This document shows, in pieces, positions 52,690 through 62,884 of a stretch of DNA of 64,000 bases; within the stretch, counting starts at the first letter, position 1, and each line of letters starts with the position of its first letter. Position numbers and translations under genes: made by a program. Origin of the DNA: Lepidostoma basale. Lineage: Eukaryota > Arthropoda > Insecta > Trichoptera > Lepidostomatidae. The DNA lies in NCBI GenBank assembly GCA_022606425.2, contig JAHDVF020000444.1, forward strand, positions 434,001-498,000, in the 5' to 3' direction. A model generated the notes under the pieces. It saw nothing but the letters and a program-made list of their open reading frames with translations, did not search any database and was not told the DNA's origin.

Positions 52690-53067
52690 ACGAAACATTC
52701 ACTTTGGTGTTCACTTCTTACGACTGATAGGCGGTTGTACAATATATACAACTCAAAAATCCTGGGTGTTGTGGGTCTGTTCGTTCTGATAATCTTCGAC
52801 AAAGGGGTCATAGATTATTTTATCTCCCACGATGCAGAACCGACTTGCCAATGGTTATGCCCATAGGTAGAGCAATATCTTTGCTAAATCTAGCTCACCC
52901 AAGGGAAGCACTGTCTTTATTATAATTGTGTATTCATTTTATTAATTTGTCATGCATCTTATGTTTCTCGCTCTTTTTATTATTTTATAATGTATTACTT
53001 ATTATTGTGTATCTCTAACATGTATCTTTAGTGTATTGGAAAATATTTCTGTGTTAGTTTGTATATA
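52690..53067 (+). mobile_element. Jockey/I-like LINE 3' end, split by mariner
   Basis: A coding remnant in shifted frames includes RCRTDLPMVMPIGRAISLL (about 52835-52885), homologous to LPKVLPVGRTIIAL at 49.7 kb. It is followed by T-rich 3' UTR up to the mariner insertion at 53066. Sequence resuming at 54361 (ATTTAAATAAATAAATTAAA) is its probable tail. Confidence 0.65.
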
Positions 53068-54360
53068 CGAGGGCGGTTTGATAAGTCAGGGACTTTTTGC
53101 ATAAAACGTATATTTTTCGGCAAAAAAGCATTTTATTTCCCAACATAGTCTCCTTTTAGCTAGATACAATTTGTCCAGCGTTTTCCCAATATTTTTATTC
53201 TTTCCAAAAAATAGGTTTTCTCAAGGCCTTCAAAATAGGCGTTCGTTTCAGTGATGACCTCTTCATTCAACCCAAATCTCTTACCGCCCAAACATTTCTT
53301 CAGGTTTGGAAACAGGAAATAGTCACAGGGGGCTAAATCTAGAGAATATGCCGAATGGGTTAGCAGTGCGTAGCCCAATTTATGGATTTTTGCCATGGCG
53401 AATGCACACGTGTGCACCCGTGCATTGTCTTGATGGAACAGCACTTTTTTCTTCGTCAAATGCGGTCGTTTCTGCTTCAAATCAATATCGAATATGTCCA
53501 AAAGCTTTGAATAATATTCGCCGGTGATCTTTTTACCCTTTTCAGAGTAATCGATGGGAATACACCGCGTGCATTCCAAAAAACTGTGACTATGACCATG
53601 TTGGCCGACAGACCCACCTTGGCCTTCTTTGGTGCACGTTCACCCAGAGAAACCCACTGTTTTGAATTTTCCTTAGTCTATAGTGTAATATGATGGATCC
53701 ATGTTTCGTCTACGATAACGAATCAGCGCAAAATCTCATTCCGATTGCGTGTGAACATCGCCAAACATTCCTTTGAAGTGGTCACACGGTTGCGCATATG
53801 GTCGAGTGTGAGCAATTGCGGCAGCCATCGCGCGGATAGCTTTTTAATATCCAAATATTCATGTAAATGTGATGTACCCGCTCAGTTGAGATGCCTACAG
53901 CCTCAGCCATCTAGCGCATTTTCATTATTCGATCGTCTAATACTATTTCATGGATTTTATCGACGATTTCTGGCGTGATGACCTTTTTGGGCGACCTGAA
54001 CGTTCGGCGTCTCTTGTGCTGGTACGACCACAACGTAACTCAGTAAGCTACTTCTTAACCATTGAAATTGATGGTGCAGAGTCCACATAGTATTTATCAA
54101 GCCTTTTCTTGGTTTCGGTGATGGGTTCTTTTCGCAAAAAATAATTCTTAATCAGCATACGAAATTCACTTTTTTCCATTTTCGTTACAATTCACCAGGT
54201 TGTTTGCTTTCAATGGCTGTCAAATACGAACAAAATGGCGCAGCCTTCTCAAAATTGTACAGTAGTCTATTCATAGATGGTAGTTGACGAGAGCAGTGTT
54301 ATGTTTAAAGTTACTGCACGGGAAATTCACAAAAGTCACTGACTTATCAAACCGCCCTCG
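53068..54360 (-). mobile_element. mariner transposon, 1293 bp, TA duplication
   Basis: Inverted termini begin CGAGGGCGGTTTGATAAG on both ends (about 27 bp, one mismatch), flanked by TA at 53066-53067 and 54361-54362. Length and ends are those of a complete mariner. The transposase is broken. Confidence 0.95.
53133..54179 (-). pseudogene. mariner transposase, inactivated
   Basis: Read from ATG at 54179, the N-terminus is MEKSEFRMLIKNYFLRKEPI. A stop replaces the conserved Trp after MVKK, and further stops and frameshifts follow. The last part (53160-53579) is open. The catalytic residues are still recognisable: VDETW (first Asp), HQDNARVHT (second) and LAPCDYFLFP (third), with 34 residues between second and third, i.e. 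DD34D. A premature stop follows TNCI (53160-53162), nine codons before the ancestral end near 53133. The original would be about 348 aa, the usual mariner length. The enzyme cuts and pastes the element at TA sites; this copy is dead. Confidence 0.9.
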
Positions 54361-54475
54361 TATTTAAATAAATAAATTAAATGAAATAAATAAAAATACA
54401 AATTAATAACACATCATTTAATGCGCATATTAAGTAATATAGATAAACCATTGCTTTGTCCGAGACATTATGATA

Positions 54476-54916
54476 CTTCAACATTATTCTTCTTCTTCTT
54501 TTCTCCTACAGCTCATATCGAGCCATAGTCTCCATTATTCTTCGCCTCATCTCTCTTAAACTCATTCTCCCATCGCACTCTCAGTCATCCAATTGTTCTT
54601 CTACCACCTGGTTACTACTCCAGCATCCTTTTTGGGGTTCTGCACGTGACCGGCCCATCTCAGTCTATTCAGTCTGACCTTTGTGGAGAGACTGAGAGCA
54701 CTATAAATAAATAATACATTATAAATAATAAATATTGTACACCTCGTCATTATGCCGCACTCTCCAGCCTTCACCGTCATTCACAGGTCCCAGGATTCTG
54801 CGCAGCACCCTTCTGTCAAAATTATCCAGTAGCTCTGCGAATTTCGCTGTCATAGTCCACGCCTCACACCCATAAGTCACCACAGTTCGGATGATTGTCT
54901 TATCTTCAACATTATT
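54476..54916 (-). mobile_element. Family D LINE with 13-bp target duplication
   Basis: CTTCAACATTATT occurs at 54476-54488 and 54904-54916. Between them is a reverse-strand LINE 3' end: TTCTTCTTCTTTTCTCC tail at left, then equivalents of RLNRLRWAGHV, ERRVLRRILG and YGCEAWTMTA, with a deletion near 54580-54640. It is inserted in a family B repeat block. Confidence 0.88.
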
Positions 54917-55080
54917 AAACGATAAATTTGAAACACTCTTATTATACCTATTACAATTTATATTTATGCGTCGCGACAGCTATGCTGACATCATCAGGTG
55001 TTACAAACAACAGATGTTTGTAACACCCGATGATGCCAAAATAGGTTGGTGAAATAGCTAAATGGCACCAATTTCTCCAT
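54917..55080. repeat. Family B palindrome
   Basis: Inverted modules around AACAACAGATGTTTGTAACACC: the left reads CATCATCAGGTGTT and the right reads CCGATGATGCCAAAATAGGTTGGTGAAATAGC. The stem is largely kept, but GAAAC has decayed to GAAAT in the right arm. Confidence 0.65.
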
Positions 55081-55335
55081 TTCTTAAATATTCTATTTTT
55101 GTATTGTTACATTATATTTATTATACATATGTTTTGAAACTAAGTTAACGCTTACACGTGCATATATAATATATGAATTATACAAATATAATTGAAGTTT
55201 GAAATCAATTTACTTATGCCATCCAACAACATGTTTCTTCAAATACATGACTTTTAGCAATGACTTCCGTAAATGAATTAAATTTTTCTTTAAATTCACG
55301 GGCAAACAATAACGATCTATGACAATCTACTGATG
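55081..55335. other. Unassigned AT-rich DNA
   Basis: Nothing recognised. Confidence 0.4.
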
Positions 55336-55339
55336 ATTG

Positions 55340-56350
55340 GCGGCTGTCATTGAACCTTATCGATGTAAAGGGTAAAGTTATTATATTTTCTCATGACATG
55401 TGATATGTAGCTAATCTCTAGTCATTTTACTTCTTCTTCTTCTTCGATGACCCTACAGCCCATATCGAGCCTTAGCCTCCAGTATTCTTCGCCTCCAAAT
55501 CCTCCTGTCCTCCGCTTCGACCCTCCAATCTGACACTCTTAACAATCTTGCTTCATCTCTCCCAACTTCATCCTCCCATCGCAGCATTGGTCATCCAATT
55601 GGTCTTCTACCACCTGGGTGCCACTCCAGCAATCTTTTTGGGGTTCGCGATGACGGCATCTTCTGCACGTGACCGGCCCATCTCAGTCTATTCAGTTTGA
55701 CCTGTGTGGAGCGACTGGGGGCTTTGTAAATATGGTACAGCTCGTCAATATGCCGCACTCTCCAGCCTTCACCGTCATTCACAGGTCCCAGAATTCTGCG
55801 CAGCACCCTTCTCTCAAAAGTATCCAGTCGCTCTGCGGATTTCGCTGTCATTGTCTACGCCTCACATTCATAGGTCTCTACTGTTCGGATGATTGTTTTA
55901 TACAGGATGATTTTGGTTTTCCAGTGTACGTTTCTTGATTTGAGCGCTGGTAGTAGAGAGAAGAATGTTTTGTTACCAATTGTGATTCTTCTTTCGATTT
56001 CCTTGTGATCTTCGTTTTCTTTTGTTATAGACGAGCCCAGGTAAGTGAAGTCCTCCACCATCTTAAAGTTGTATCTATCCTTGAATCTGATGGTTCACCT
56101 TGAGTTATGGGTTGCATTCCTGGTTTGTTTAATTTTTTTTGTCTTTTCTTCGTTTATCTCTAAACCCACCTCCTTGGTTGCTGTCTCTAAAGCCATTTTA
56201 CTTTAACTTAAATATTGTATTAGATCAAAGGCAGCATAAGAATCACATTGTCATCGTAATTTTTTCGACACTGTCATCGCCGGGAATCGAACCCGTGACC
56301 TAAGTGTAGCTGTCATAGCTGTTTCCACTCTGCGGCGAATGTCTTCTTTT
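55340..56350 (-). mobile_element. tRNA-derived SINE interrupted by a LINE
   Basis: Reverse-strand SINE in two pieces: 3' part 55340-55442 (CTTATCGATGTAAAGGGTAAAG...GATATGTAGCTAATC) and 5' tRNA-like part 56194-56350 (CGCCGGGAATCGAACCCGTG). The LINE at 55443-56193 sits between them with a duplicated target. Confidence 0.8.
55443..56193 (-). mobile_element. Family D LINE nested in SINE
   Basis: Target duplication CATTTTACTT at 55433-55442 and 56194-56203. The GAA-rich tail (TTCTTCTTCTTCG) lies next to the left copy. The reverse strand reads FTYLGSSITKENEDHKEIER, RTVETYECEA-stop, TMTAKSAERLDTFERRVLRR, RLRWAGHVQKMP and WRRRILEAKARYGL-like text. A stop after CEA and indels near 55600 break the frame. 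It is 5'-truncated. Confidence 0.92.
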
Positions 56351-56705
56351 GTATTTCATATTATAATTAAGTACCAAATTACTTCAAAATAAGTTTTTTT
56401 AAATGACTATTTGAGGTACAATCAAAAGCAGAAAGACATGTTTGCTTAATTTAAAATATCTATAAAATTATTAATGATTTTTTTTTTTTGCATCGAAACA
56501 TTTAATATATTAAATAACATAAAACATTTCTTTATAAAATCATCAAGTATCCGAAGTATTAGAGAACGTAGTTCTTAAAAATGGTTTTATTTATTTTTTA
56601 TTTAACTATTTTTGATGCAATTTTATTGAAATTTTAATAAAAGCCCTTTCAAAAATGACAAAATAGCATAATAGTAGGTTCATTTGATTATTCATATTAT
56701 ATTTA
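56351..56705. other. Unassigned AT-rich DNA
   Basis: Nothing recognised. Confidence 0.4.
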
Positions 56706-56707
56706 AG

Positions 56708-57640
56708 ACTAACCAACTAACATCACGCCTCTCTCCGAAGGGGTAGGCAGAAATAATGGGCTGAAACAATTTTCTTTTTTAAAATAAATTTCTCGCTTCC
56801 TCAACATTCACGGCGATTTCTCCGACTCCTCATATGCCGACATTCAATATTTGATTTATTTGACCGTGTCATGTTTTTCTCAGTCTTCTTCTTTTTCTAG
56901 TTCCATTTATATCCTTAACATATACTTTTTAACATTCTTTTCATTCATTCTTTCATGTGTCCAAACCATCTTAATGTTCCTTTAATTTTTTTTTGTTCAT
57001 AACACTTTCATTCGCACCGCATTCACTTCTTACATTTCCATTCGATATTCGGTCATACATAGTTTTTCCACACATTAGTCTAAGACAGTGGTTCCCAAAC
57101 TTTTTTGTCCCGTGGACCCCCTGATGATTTATTTTATTTTGAGCAGACTTCCAACTTTCGTGAGATTGTTTTTTTTTACAAATTCACCTATAACTATAAA
57201 ATGAGTTTTTGGAGCTGACACAGAGCAAAATTAGGCCAACAGAAAAATAATCTGGAAGTCGTTGTCGACCTTTTTTTGCTCATTCGTGATCCAAACTTCA
57301 CAAATGAGCAAAAAAAAGTCTACAACGAATTCTAGGGTTTTTCACGGATATTTTTCATTGCCGACCATTTTTTTTTGTTCATTTGGAAAAACCGAATGTC
57401 GCGGCTTGTCCGATTTTCATGAATGAGCAAAAAAAGGTCAATAACTAGAAATATCCGTAATTATTTATTCAGACTTCCATAGTAATAAAAAATTGTCACA
57501 ATTTGACGTTGTTCAGGGACCCCCAAATCAATTTAATTTTTCACGGACCCCGTGAATGATCCCAGGGACCCCTGGGGGTCCGTACGGACCACTTTGGGAA
57601 CCACTGGTCTAAGAGATCGGATAAGATTTAATACATAAAC
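56708..57640 (-). mobile_element. Family A LINE carrying a nested hAT element
   Basis: 3' end at 56708 (CTAACCAACTAACATCACGCC), body to 57085, hAT insertion 57086-57606, and the remaining LINE (complement of RSLRRMCG) after 57607. Several small deletions. Confidence 0.85.
57086..57606. mobile_element. Non-autonomous hAT element, 521 bp, 8-bp duplication
   Basis: Termini CAGTGGTTCCCAAAC and its complement GGGAACCACTG are flanked by perfect GTCTAAGA duplications (57078-57085 and 57607-57614). Internal inverted blocks around AATGAGCAAAAAAAG are present. Same family as 24745-25118; no transposase. Confidence 0.95.
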
Positions 57641-58260
57641 GGCGAAATTTATATATGATTGATTTTTCATGTTTTTAATTTTTCCGAATGTTCGAATCGC
57701 CCAAATTGTTTTCACGAAAAATCAGCATCAGTTACTGCCATTAAAATGAAAAAGCTGTCTAATAATACGGATAACATGAATCGCCATCTGTCTCCCGAGC
57801 TACACGTGAAGAAATGGAATCTTTTCCGGTTTTCTTATAGATTCCCCTGGTCCGGGAGACGTGACAGGTGTGGCCGGTGATGGCGGAGCGGCGATCCCAT
57901 TTATCTCTCAGCTTTCTTGGACGTTCTCGGTTTGATTTCTCGTCAGTCATACATTCCTCCTCCCACGCGGATCGACCATTGTTGCCAACTTGACTCATTA
58001 GTCAACGGTTGCCAACTGGAAAATCTCAGGTAGAGGTGTTAATTAAAGTATGCACGCGTTAAATAACATCGTTCAAGTGTATTCTTCACTTTTTATGTAA
58101 TAGGACCAATTTTCTGTGGGCGTGTTTTGAACGCTGCCGAAGATATTTCTGAGATGAGAAAATCGCTTTTACTTTTCATGTTTCTTGTACAACTCTCTGT
58201 CAAAATATCTCGGGAAATAGGTACGTCTTAAAGCCATGTGTTTAGTTTTACTTTCAAACA
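57641..58260. other. Non-repetitive block
   Basis: 57760-58030 is GC-richer (GTCCGGGAGACGTGACAGGTG, GATGGCGGAGCGGCGATCC) with short frames on both strands but no motif. A promoter/5' UTR or conserved non-coding element is possible. Confidence 0.3.
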
Positions 58261-58530
58261 TGTTTTAGAATTTGATTTGAAATATTGCAAATATTAATAA
58301 ATATTTAGTTGAGCATTCAATGCTTCAGGTTAAAAACGTTAATATTTTTTCAATAATACAATACGTCATTACGTAAGCGTTTATACTCGTACATAGATAT
58401 ATACTTTAAAGTTTCAATCCTAGGGATTGGTTTGCATCAGAGTGTAACATTGTTGCTGGTTCTTGGGATGCTACTTTAATGTGGTCGTCTCCCATTGTTT
58501 TCCACATTTATGTATACAACAAGTTATTTG
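58261..58530. other. Unassigned AT-rich DNA
   Basis: Nothing recognised. Confidence 0.4.
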
Positions 58531-58534
58531 AAAT

Positions 58535-58790
58535 AATAATTAAATAAAACGATGTTTTTTAACCACTTCCACTTTTGTTTTTATTTCGACAGCGACCGGT
58601 TTCGCCAGGCTCGCTGGCATCGACAGACTGGTGAGACAGGTGGTTGACCAGTCTGTCGTTGCTAACAAGCCTGGCGAAACCGGTTGCTGTCGAAATAAAG
58701 ACAAAAGTGGAAGTAGTTAAAAAAACATCGTTTTATTTCATTATTATTTAAAATGAACTTCCATCAAGAGATTTCAGTAAAATCATTTTA
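58535..58790. repeat. Palindrome of CTGGC-GAAACCGG modules
   Basis: Arms 58535-58634 and 58646-58747, about 95% complementary, extend from AAATAAAACGATGTTTTTTA through CCACTTCCACTTTTG to the module. The right flank continues into AACTTCCATCAAGAGATTTC, shared with 10.2, 42.5 and 44.2 kb. Confidence 0.88.
58590..58630 (-). ncRNA. Hammerhead-like module with GUC triplet
   Basis: Reverse strand: CAGT (58630-58627), CTGTCGA (58626-58620), extra T, GCCAG/CTGGC hairpin (58618-58604), GAAAC (58603-58599), CG, GTC (58596-58594), GCTG (58593-58590). Stem I CAGU/GCUG and stem II pair completely. Core positions 6 and 7 read U and C instead of A and U; the conserved A6 is therefore lost in this family. 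Confidence 0.4.
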
Positions 58791-58829
58791 ATATCTTAAA
58801 AAGTTATTTGAATTCAATTTGTTATTGAC

Positions 58830-58990
58830 TCTGATGACATAGTAGCTAGTCGATTGTTATGATTAATGTCACGTGAATTCTACTAGACTTAAGACAGTTT
58901 GATTTTTTTCACAATGTCATCTCCGGAAATCGAACCCGGGATCTTCGGTGATGATGCCATACCTGTTGCCACTCTGCCACGAATCCCGTT
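58830..58990 (-). mobile_element. tRNA-derived SINE, partial
   Basis: Reverse-strand copy: ATGTCACGTGAATTCTACTAGAC body and CGGAAATCGAACCCGGGATC (B-box complement). The 3' end is missing. Confidence 0.7.
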
Positions 58991-59639
58991 CATATATCAG
59001 TTGTTTACATGTGCATACAAGAGTGTCGAACATCATCGGAAGAGTACATACAAAGTTAACCATATTAAATGTACATACACTAAAATATTGCTAAACATAC
59101 TCGTATATCTTTTCAAATCTAAAAAACGTGTTCTTCCACCTAACCTAACACTTTTTTGCGTTGAAGCGTGAGTAAACAATATTTATTAATGTGATCTTAT
59201 AATAGAAATGATGAGAGAATCCGTGAAAATATGCTTTGTAACGCCACAGCCTACATTCGGTACTTTTCCGCTTCCTTTGAGGTCGTTTTTTTCTGTGTAT
59301 GGAAAATCTAATGAACTGCCAAGATTTTTTGTTCACACTTCGACTAGATTATTCCAGAAAACGTTTCGTTAATTATAATTTCATTTCAGAATAAGTTATT
59401 CTAATGTGTGTTTAAAATGAAAATAATATTCTGAAATCTTTTAATAAATGTGAATGCTTATAAAATAAATCATTTATTTGAACTGCATATTTTAGTCGAC
59501 TATTCTAGAAACTTACTAATGAAAAATGTTTATCTTTTATAAATACATGAGATTATATAATATATAATATATATATTTTTTTATTTAATTTATTTTTTAA
59601 AAACTTAATTGGGTTATATGGTTTCATTTTTAGATCTTA
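58991..59639. other. Unassigned AT-rich DNA
   Basis: No gene or recognised repeat. Confidence 0.4.
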
Positions 59640-59715
59640 CTATTAATTACGTATTGTTTAAGATATTTTATTAATTACGTATTGTTTAAGACTATAAATT
59701 ACGTATTGTTTAAGA
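59640..59715. repeat. Three tandem copies of an AATTACGTATTGTTTAAGA unit
   Basis: Units of 28 to 33 bp at the exact 5' junction of the following LINE. They may have arisen during insertion or by slippage. Confidence 0.85.
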
Positions 59716-60530
59716 TATTACAAGTCCTGGTGAATTGTATGTATGAGGTATGCATGCGAAATGATCTGATGATGAATGTTAATAAGTCCAAGGTAATGAT
59801 TTTTGAAAAGGAAGAAACCATGACAGTCTGCAACATTAGCGTGAATGGTGAAAATTTGGAGCAAGTAGTTGAGTTCGTGTATTTAGGTAGTATGTTTACA
59901 AGAAATGGGCGAGTGGAGAGGGATATTGAAAGAAGGGTTGGGGCAGGCAACAAAGTGAATGGTGCACTTAAAGTTGTCATCGCAAACAAAAACCTATCAA
60001 AAAGGCTAGAATGGCAGTGCACAATGGTGTTCTTCTACCGACCCTTATGTATGGAAGCGAAGCATGGAACTGGCAAAAGAAGGATGAAAGTAGAATAAAT
60101 GCAGTTGAAATGAGATCTCTTAGAAGAATGTGTGGATACTCTGTGTATGATAGAGTGCCGAATGAAAATATAAGAAGTGAATGCGGTGCGAATGATGGTG
60201 TCATGAACAAAATAATGAAAGGATCATTAAGATGGTTTGGACATATTGAAAGAATGAATGAAGAAAGAATGGTAAAAAAATTATATGTTAATGATGTAAA
60301 TGGAACCAGAAATAGAGGAAGACCGAGGAAAACGTGGCACGATCAAATAAATCAAATATTGAATGTCGGCCATGTGAGGAGTCAGAGAAATCGACGCGCG
60401 TGCATGACACGATGTATGAATGTTGAGGAAGCGAGAGAAATATGTCAGGAAAGAAAAGTGTGGCAGTCCATTATTTCTGCCTACCCCTTCGGGGAGACGG
60501 CGTGATGGTTAGTTAGTTAGTTAGTTAAGA
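59716..60530 (+). mobile_element. Family A LINE with perfect GTTA tail
   Basis: CMYEVCMRNDLMMNVNKSKVM, then FVYLGSMFTRNGRVERDIERR, in one frame to about 60000. A one-base loss there shifts the remainder (60011-60505) into another frame: YGSEAWNWQKKDESRINAVE, LRWFGHIERMNEERMVKKLY, GRPRKTWHDQINQI, YPFGETA-stop. The tail is GGTTAGTTAGTTAGTTAGTT. Apart from the single frameshift it is nearly intact. Confidence 0.92.
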
Positions 60531-60689
60531 TATTTTTTATATTGAATTGTAGTGAGATTCCTTGTCTCTTTTGGTAGGTCATTGTAAAGTTTCAGTCCAT
60601 TGTTCAATATCCTTGATTGTCCTTGAAAATTGTAACATATTAGGAAGTGAATTAACGTTGAAATTTAAAATCGATATGTTTTATCTTCT

Positions 60690-60785
60690 TTTTCTTTTCT
60701 CGCCTAGCCATTTCCCGTTATTTGGGGTCGGCTTTCCTAATATGGCTCCGCCAAGTTTCGTGATCTTTAGCTTTTTTGTTATATC
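60690..60785 (-). mobile_element. LINE end fragment (family H)
   Basis: TTTGGGGTCGGCTTTCCTAATATGGCTCCG resembles a common reverse-strand LINE 3' end and the piece at 28050-28215. Confidence 0.4.
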
Positions 60786-60910
60786 GATGTTTTTATATAT
60801 ATTTTTCTAATTATAAATACAATAAATACATGTTTTATTTATACATAAACGATTTAAAAGTTAAAATTATGTAAAGCACTTAATTTGTCTAAACTTCAGT
60901 TTATTCTCTA

Positions 60911-60949
60911 ACCCTGACGAAGCTCCGGCGGGAGCGAAATGGGTTGGTG
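60911..60949 (+). ncRNA. Hammerhead-like module (family D, isolated)
   Basis: ACC (60911-60913), CTGACGA (60914-60920), extra A, GCTC/GAGC hairpin (60922-60935), GAAAT (60936-60940), GG, GTT (60943-60945), GGTG. Stem I has three pairs (ACC/GGT). The last base of GAAAC is changed. Confidence 0.35.
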
Positions 60950-61169
60950 TTAACAATTAAAGTGGTTTAGATACAAATATTAAAAGTATATTATTATTTT
61001 ATTAAAATTATGTACTGAATAATGATTGAAATAAGTCATATTATATAATATATATCAGGAAGTTTATGGAACACCATCTGGAAAAACAAGTAATAACAAT
61101 CCAAAACAATGACCTAGAATATTGAATCTTCAGTCGACACTATCAGAACCAAAACCTTCCCTTGAACCA

Positions 61170-61400
61170 GTGAAATAAAGACATACAGAAACATTGCTGG
61201 CTAAACTGTTCGTGACACAATAAGAAATACAGAGATCTGAATAACATGCGAAGCCGAGGATATTGTAAAATGGGACGGCAGAGAAGAAGGTTCTGGAATG
61301 AACATAAAACCAGAATTGAAATAAGGGTCGTAAGAACAGCAAGCGACAGTTTACCTCTTAAGAGAGAACTTAATTCATGGAGTAGCAGCCTATATTTTTA
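61170..61400 (+). mobile_element. Degraded LINE 3' end
   Basis: Frame-broken text resembling RNTEI...CEAEDIVKWDGR and RRRFWNEH, related to 23905-24225. Heavily decayed. Confidence 0.5.
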
Positions 61401-61446
61401 AAGTTGTTTGATATTTTCATATAATAAAATTACAATTTTTTTTTTA

Positions 61447-61745
61447 AATATATACAAATACTTGAAGACAAATACTGGATTTTTCCATTACGGGTTAATC
61501 ATAATGAATTAATTGTATCTCAATAGAGACGAAGATGTAAATTATTTGGAAGCAGAATATGGTGGCCGAGGCGTTTACAGGACTTATGACCTGTCATTGG
61601 TTGGGTTAAGCGATCGCTTTATGTAATACAACATCCCCATTCCGCCCTTCTTACGAACACATAAGGTCATAAGTCCTGTAAACGCCTCGACCACCATATT
61701 CTGTTTCCAAATAATTTACATCTTCGTTGAATACAATTAATTCTT
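61447..61745. mobile_element. Internally deleted TGTATCTCAATAGAG MITE
   Basis: Terminal repeats AATTAATTGTATC...CAATAGAGACGAAGATG and the complement ending GATACAATTAATT (missing the CTCTATTG stretch) enclose only the first and last 100 bp of the 11.9-kb copy. The deletion joins CTTACGAACAC to ATAAGGTCATAAG. Confidence 0.85.
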
Positions 61746-62640
61746 TACAATTATTTTTTAAATTAAATTATCTCTTATTTTCTATCTTCCAAGAAAATCG
61801 TAAACTTGGATTGACCATTGATCAAACCAGGATTTGAATTACGATATTGACACGACGCAAATACGTTAAATTAACCAGAAGCGACTTGAATAACAGTCAA
61901 CATTCGTCCCTTATTTTTTTTGTCAGATCACGATAATTTAAAACACAATAAATTTCGGCCAAAGCGTGACTAGCGTGTGGCCAAGCGGTGTTATTCAGAA
62001 CACAAATATTCCGTCAAATAACATTGTTGTTTGTGGTCAGATAAGCGGGCAGGTGAACGTTACGAGACGTTCAAAAATAAATGCAATTGTGTTTCGGTCA
62101 TCTCTTTATTTTCGGTACGGAGTCCTTCGACCCAATCGCCAAATAAAAGCGCCCCGAAATAACATCTATTACTCACACGATCTTATTTAATATTTACGTA
62201 CGCCAATCGGCTAAAGGAGGAATATTCTAGAATCAAGTTTGGCGTAACAACTCCGGTTCAATTCATAACCTATCCTACAGTCTGGCCGGACAGAAATATA
62301 ATATTAGTCATAAGAAGTTCTCAAGTGCCAACTTTGCGATTGGAAATATCACCAGCGCACCTAAGGAGCATCAGCGAATTGATGTTTCGACTGATTTATT
62401 TATGCCTCTTAAGAATTATGTTGTGCGCGGACCCATTAGCGAAGACATTAATATCAGTATCTGGTGCTAAAATGCTCCTCACGAGCTCTGATTCGATGAT
62501 TTCGATGCAAAATTTAACGCTTTGATTTAGGATAATTTGTGTTATAACCCTCGCCCTCGTTGAAGAAAATTCAACGCTGAAGGAAGCATCCATCATCCAT
62601 TGTGCGGGGTTCATTAGATGCTCACAGCCGTTTTAACCAA
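61746..62640. other. 0.9 kb of non-repetitive DNA
   Basis: Balanced composition with CpG (GCGTGACTAGCGTGTGGCC, CGGTACGGAGTCCTTCG) and no relatives in the window. A reverse frame at 62396-62614 (72 codons, MNPAQWMMDASFSVEFSSTR..., ELVRSILAPDTDINVFANGS) and a + frame at 61966-62190 have near-coding composition but no family I recognise. This is the largest unexplained block that does not look like element debris. Confidence 0.35.
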
Positions 62641-62880
62641 AACTCTTTGATGAAATAATAATATTCATAATATAATACATAATATTTTTGGTATTCAAAC
62701 AAAATATTCATTTTGTTAGGGCCGTACAAATGTTATTTAAACATAGTTATAATAAAAATCGGTAAAACATTTTTATTCTAAATATAGCGTAGTTGTAGAT
62801 ATTTTATGAATGTCTAGTCAGGTTTTTAATAAGAACTCATTGTTTTTTGTAGAATATAAAAAATAAAAACATTTTAATAT
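62641..62880. other. Unassigned AT-rich DNA
   Basis: Nothing recognised. Confidence 0.4.
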
Positions 62881-62884
62881 CTGT

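Noticed and set aside
53160..53579. A 139-aa host gene with transposase similarity
   Set aside because: It lies inside matched mariner ends with TA duplication and is the C-terminus of a broken transposase.
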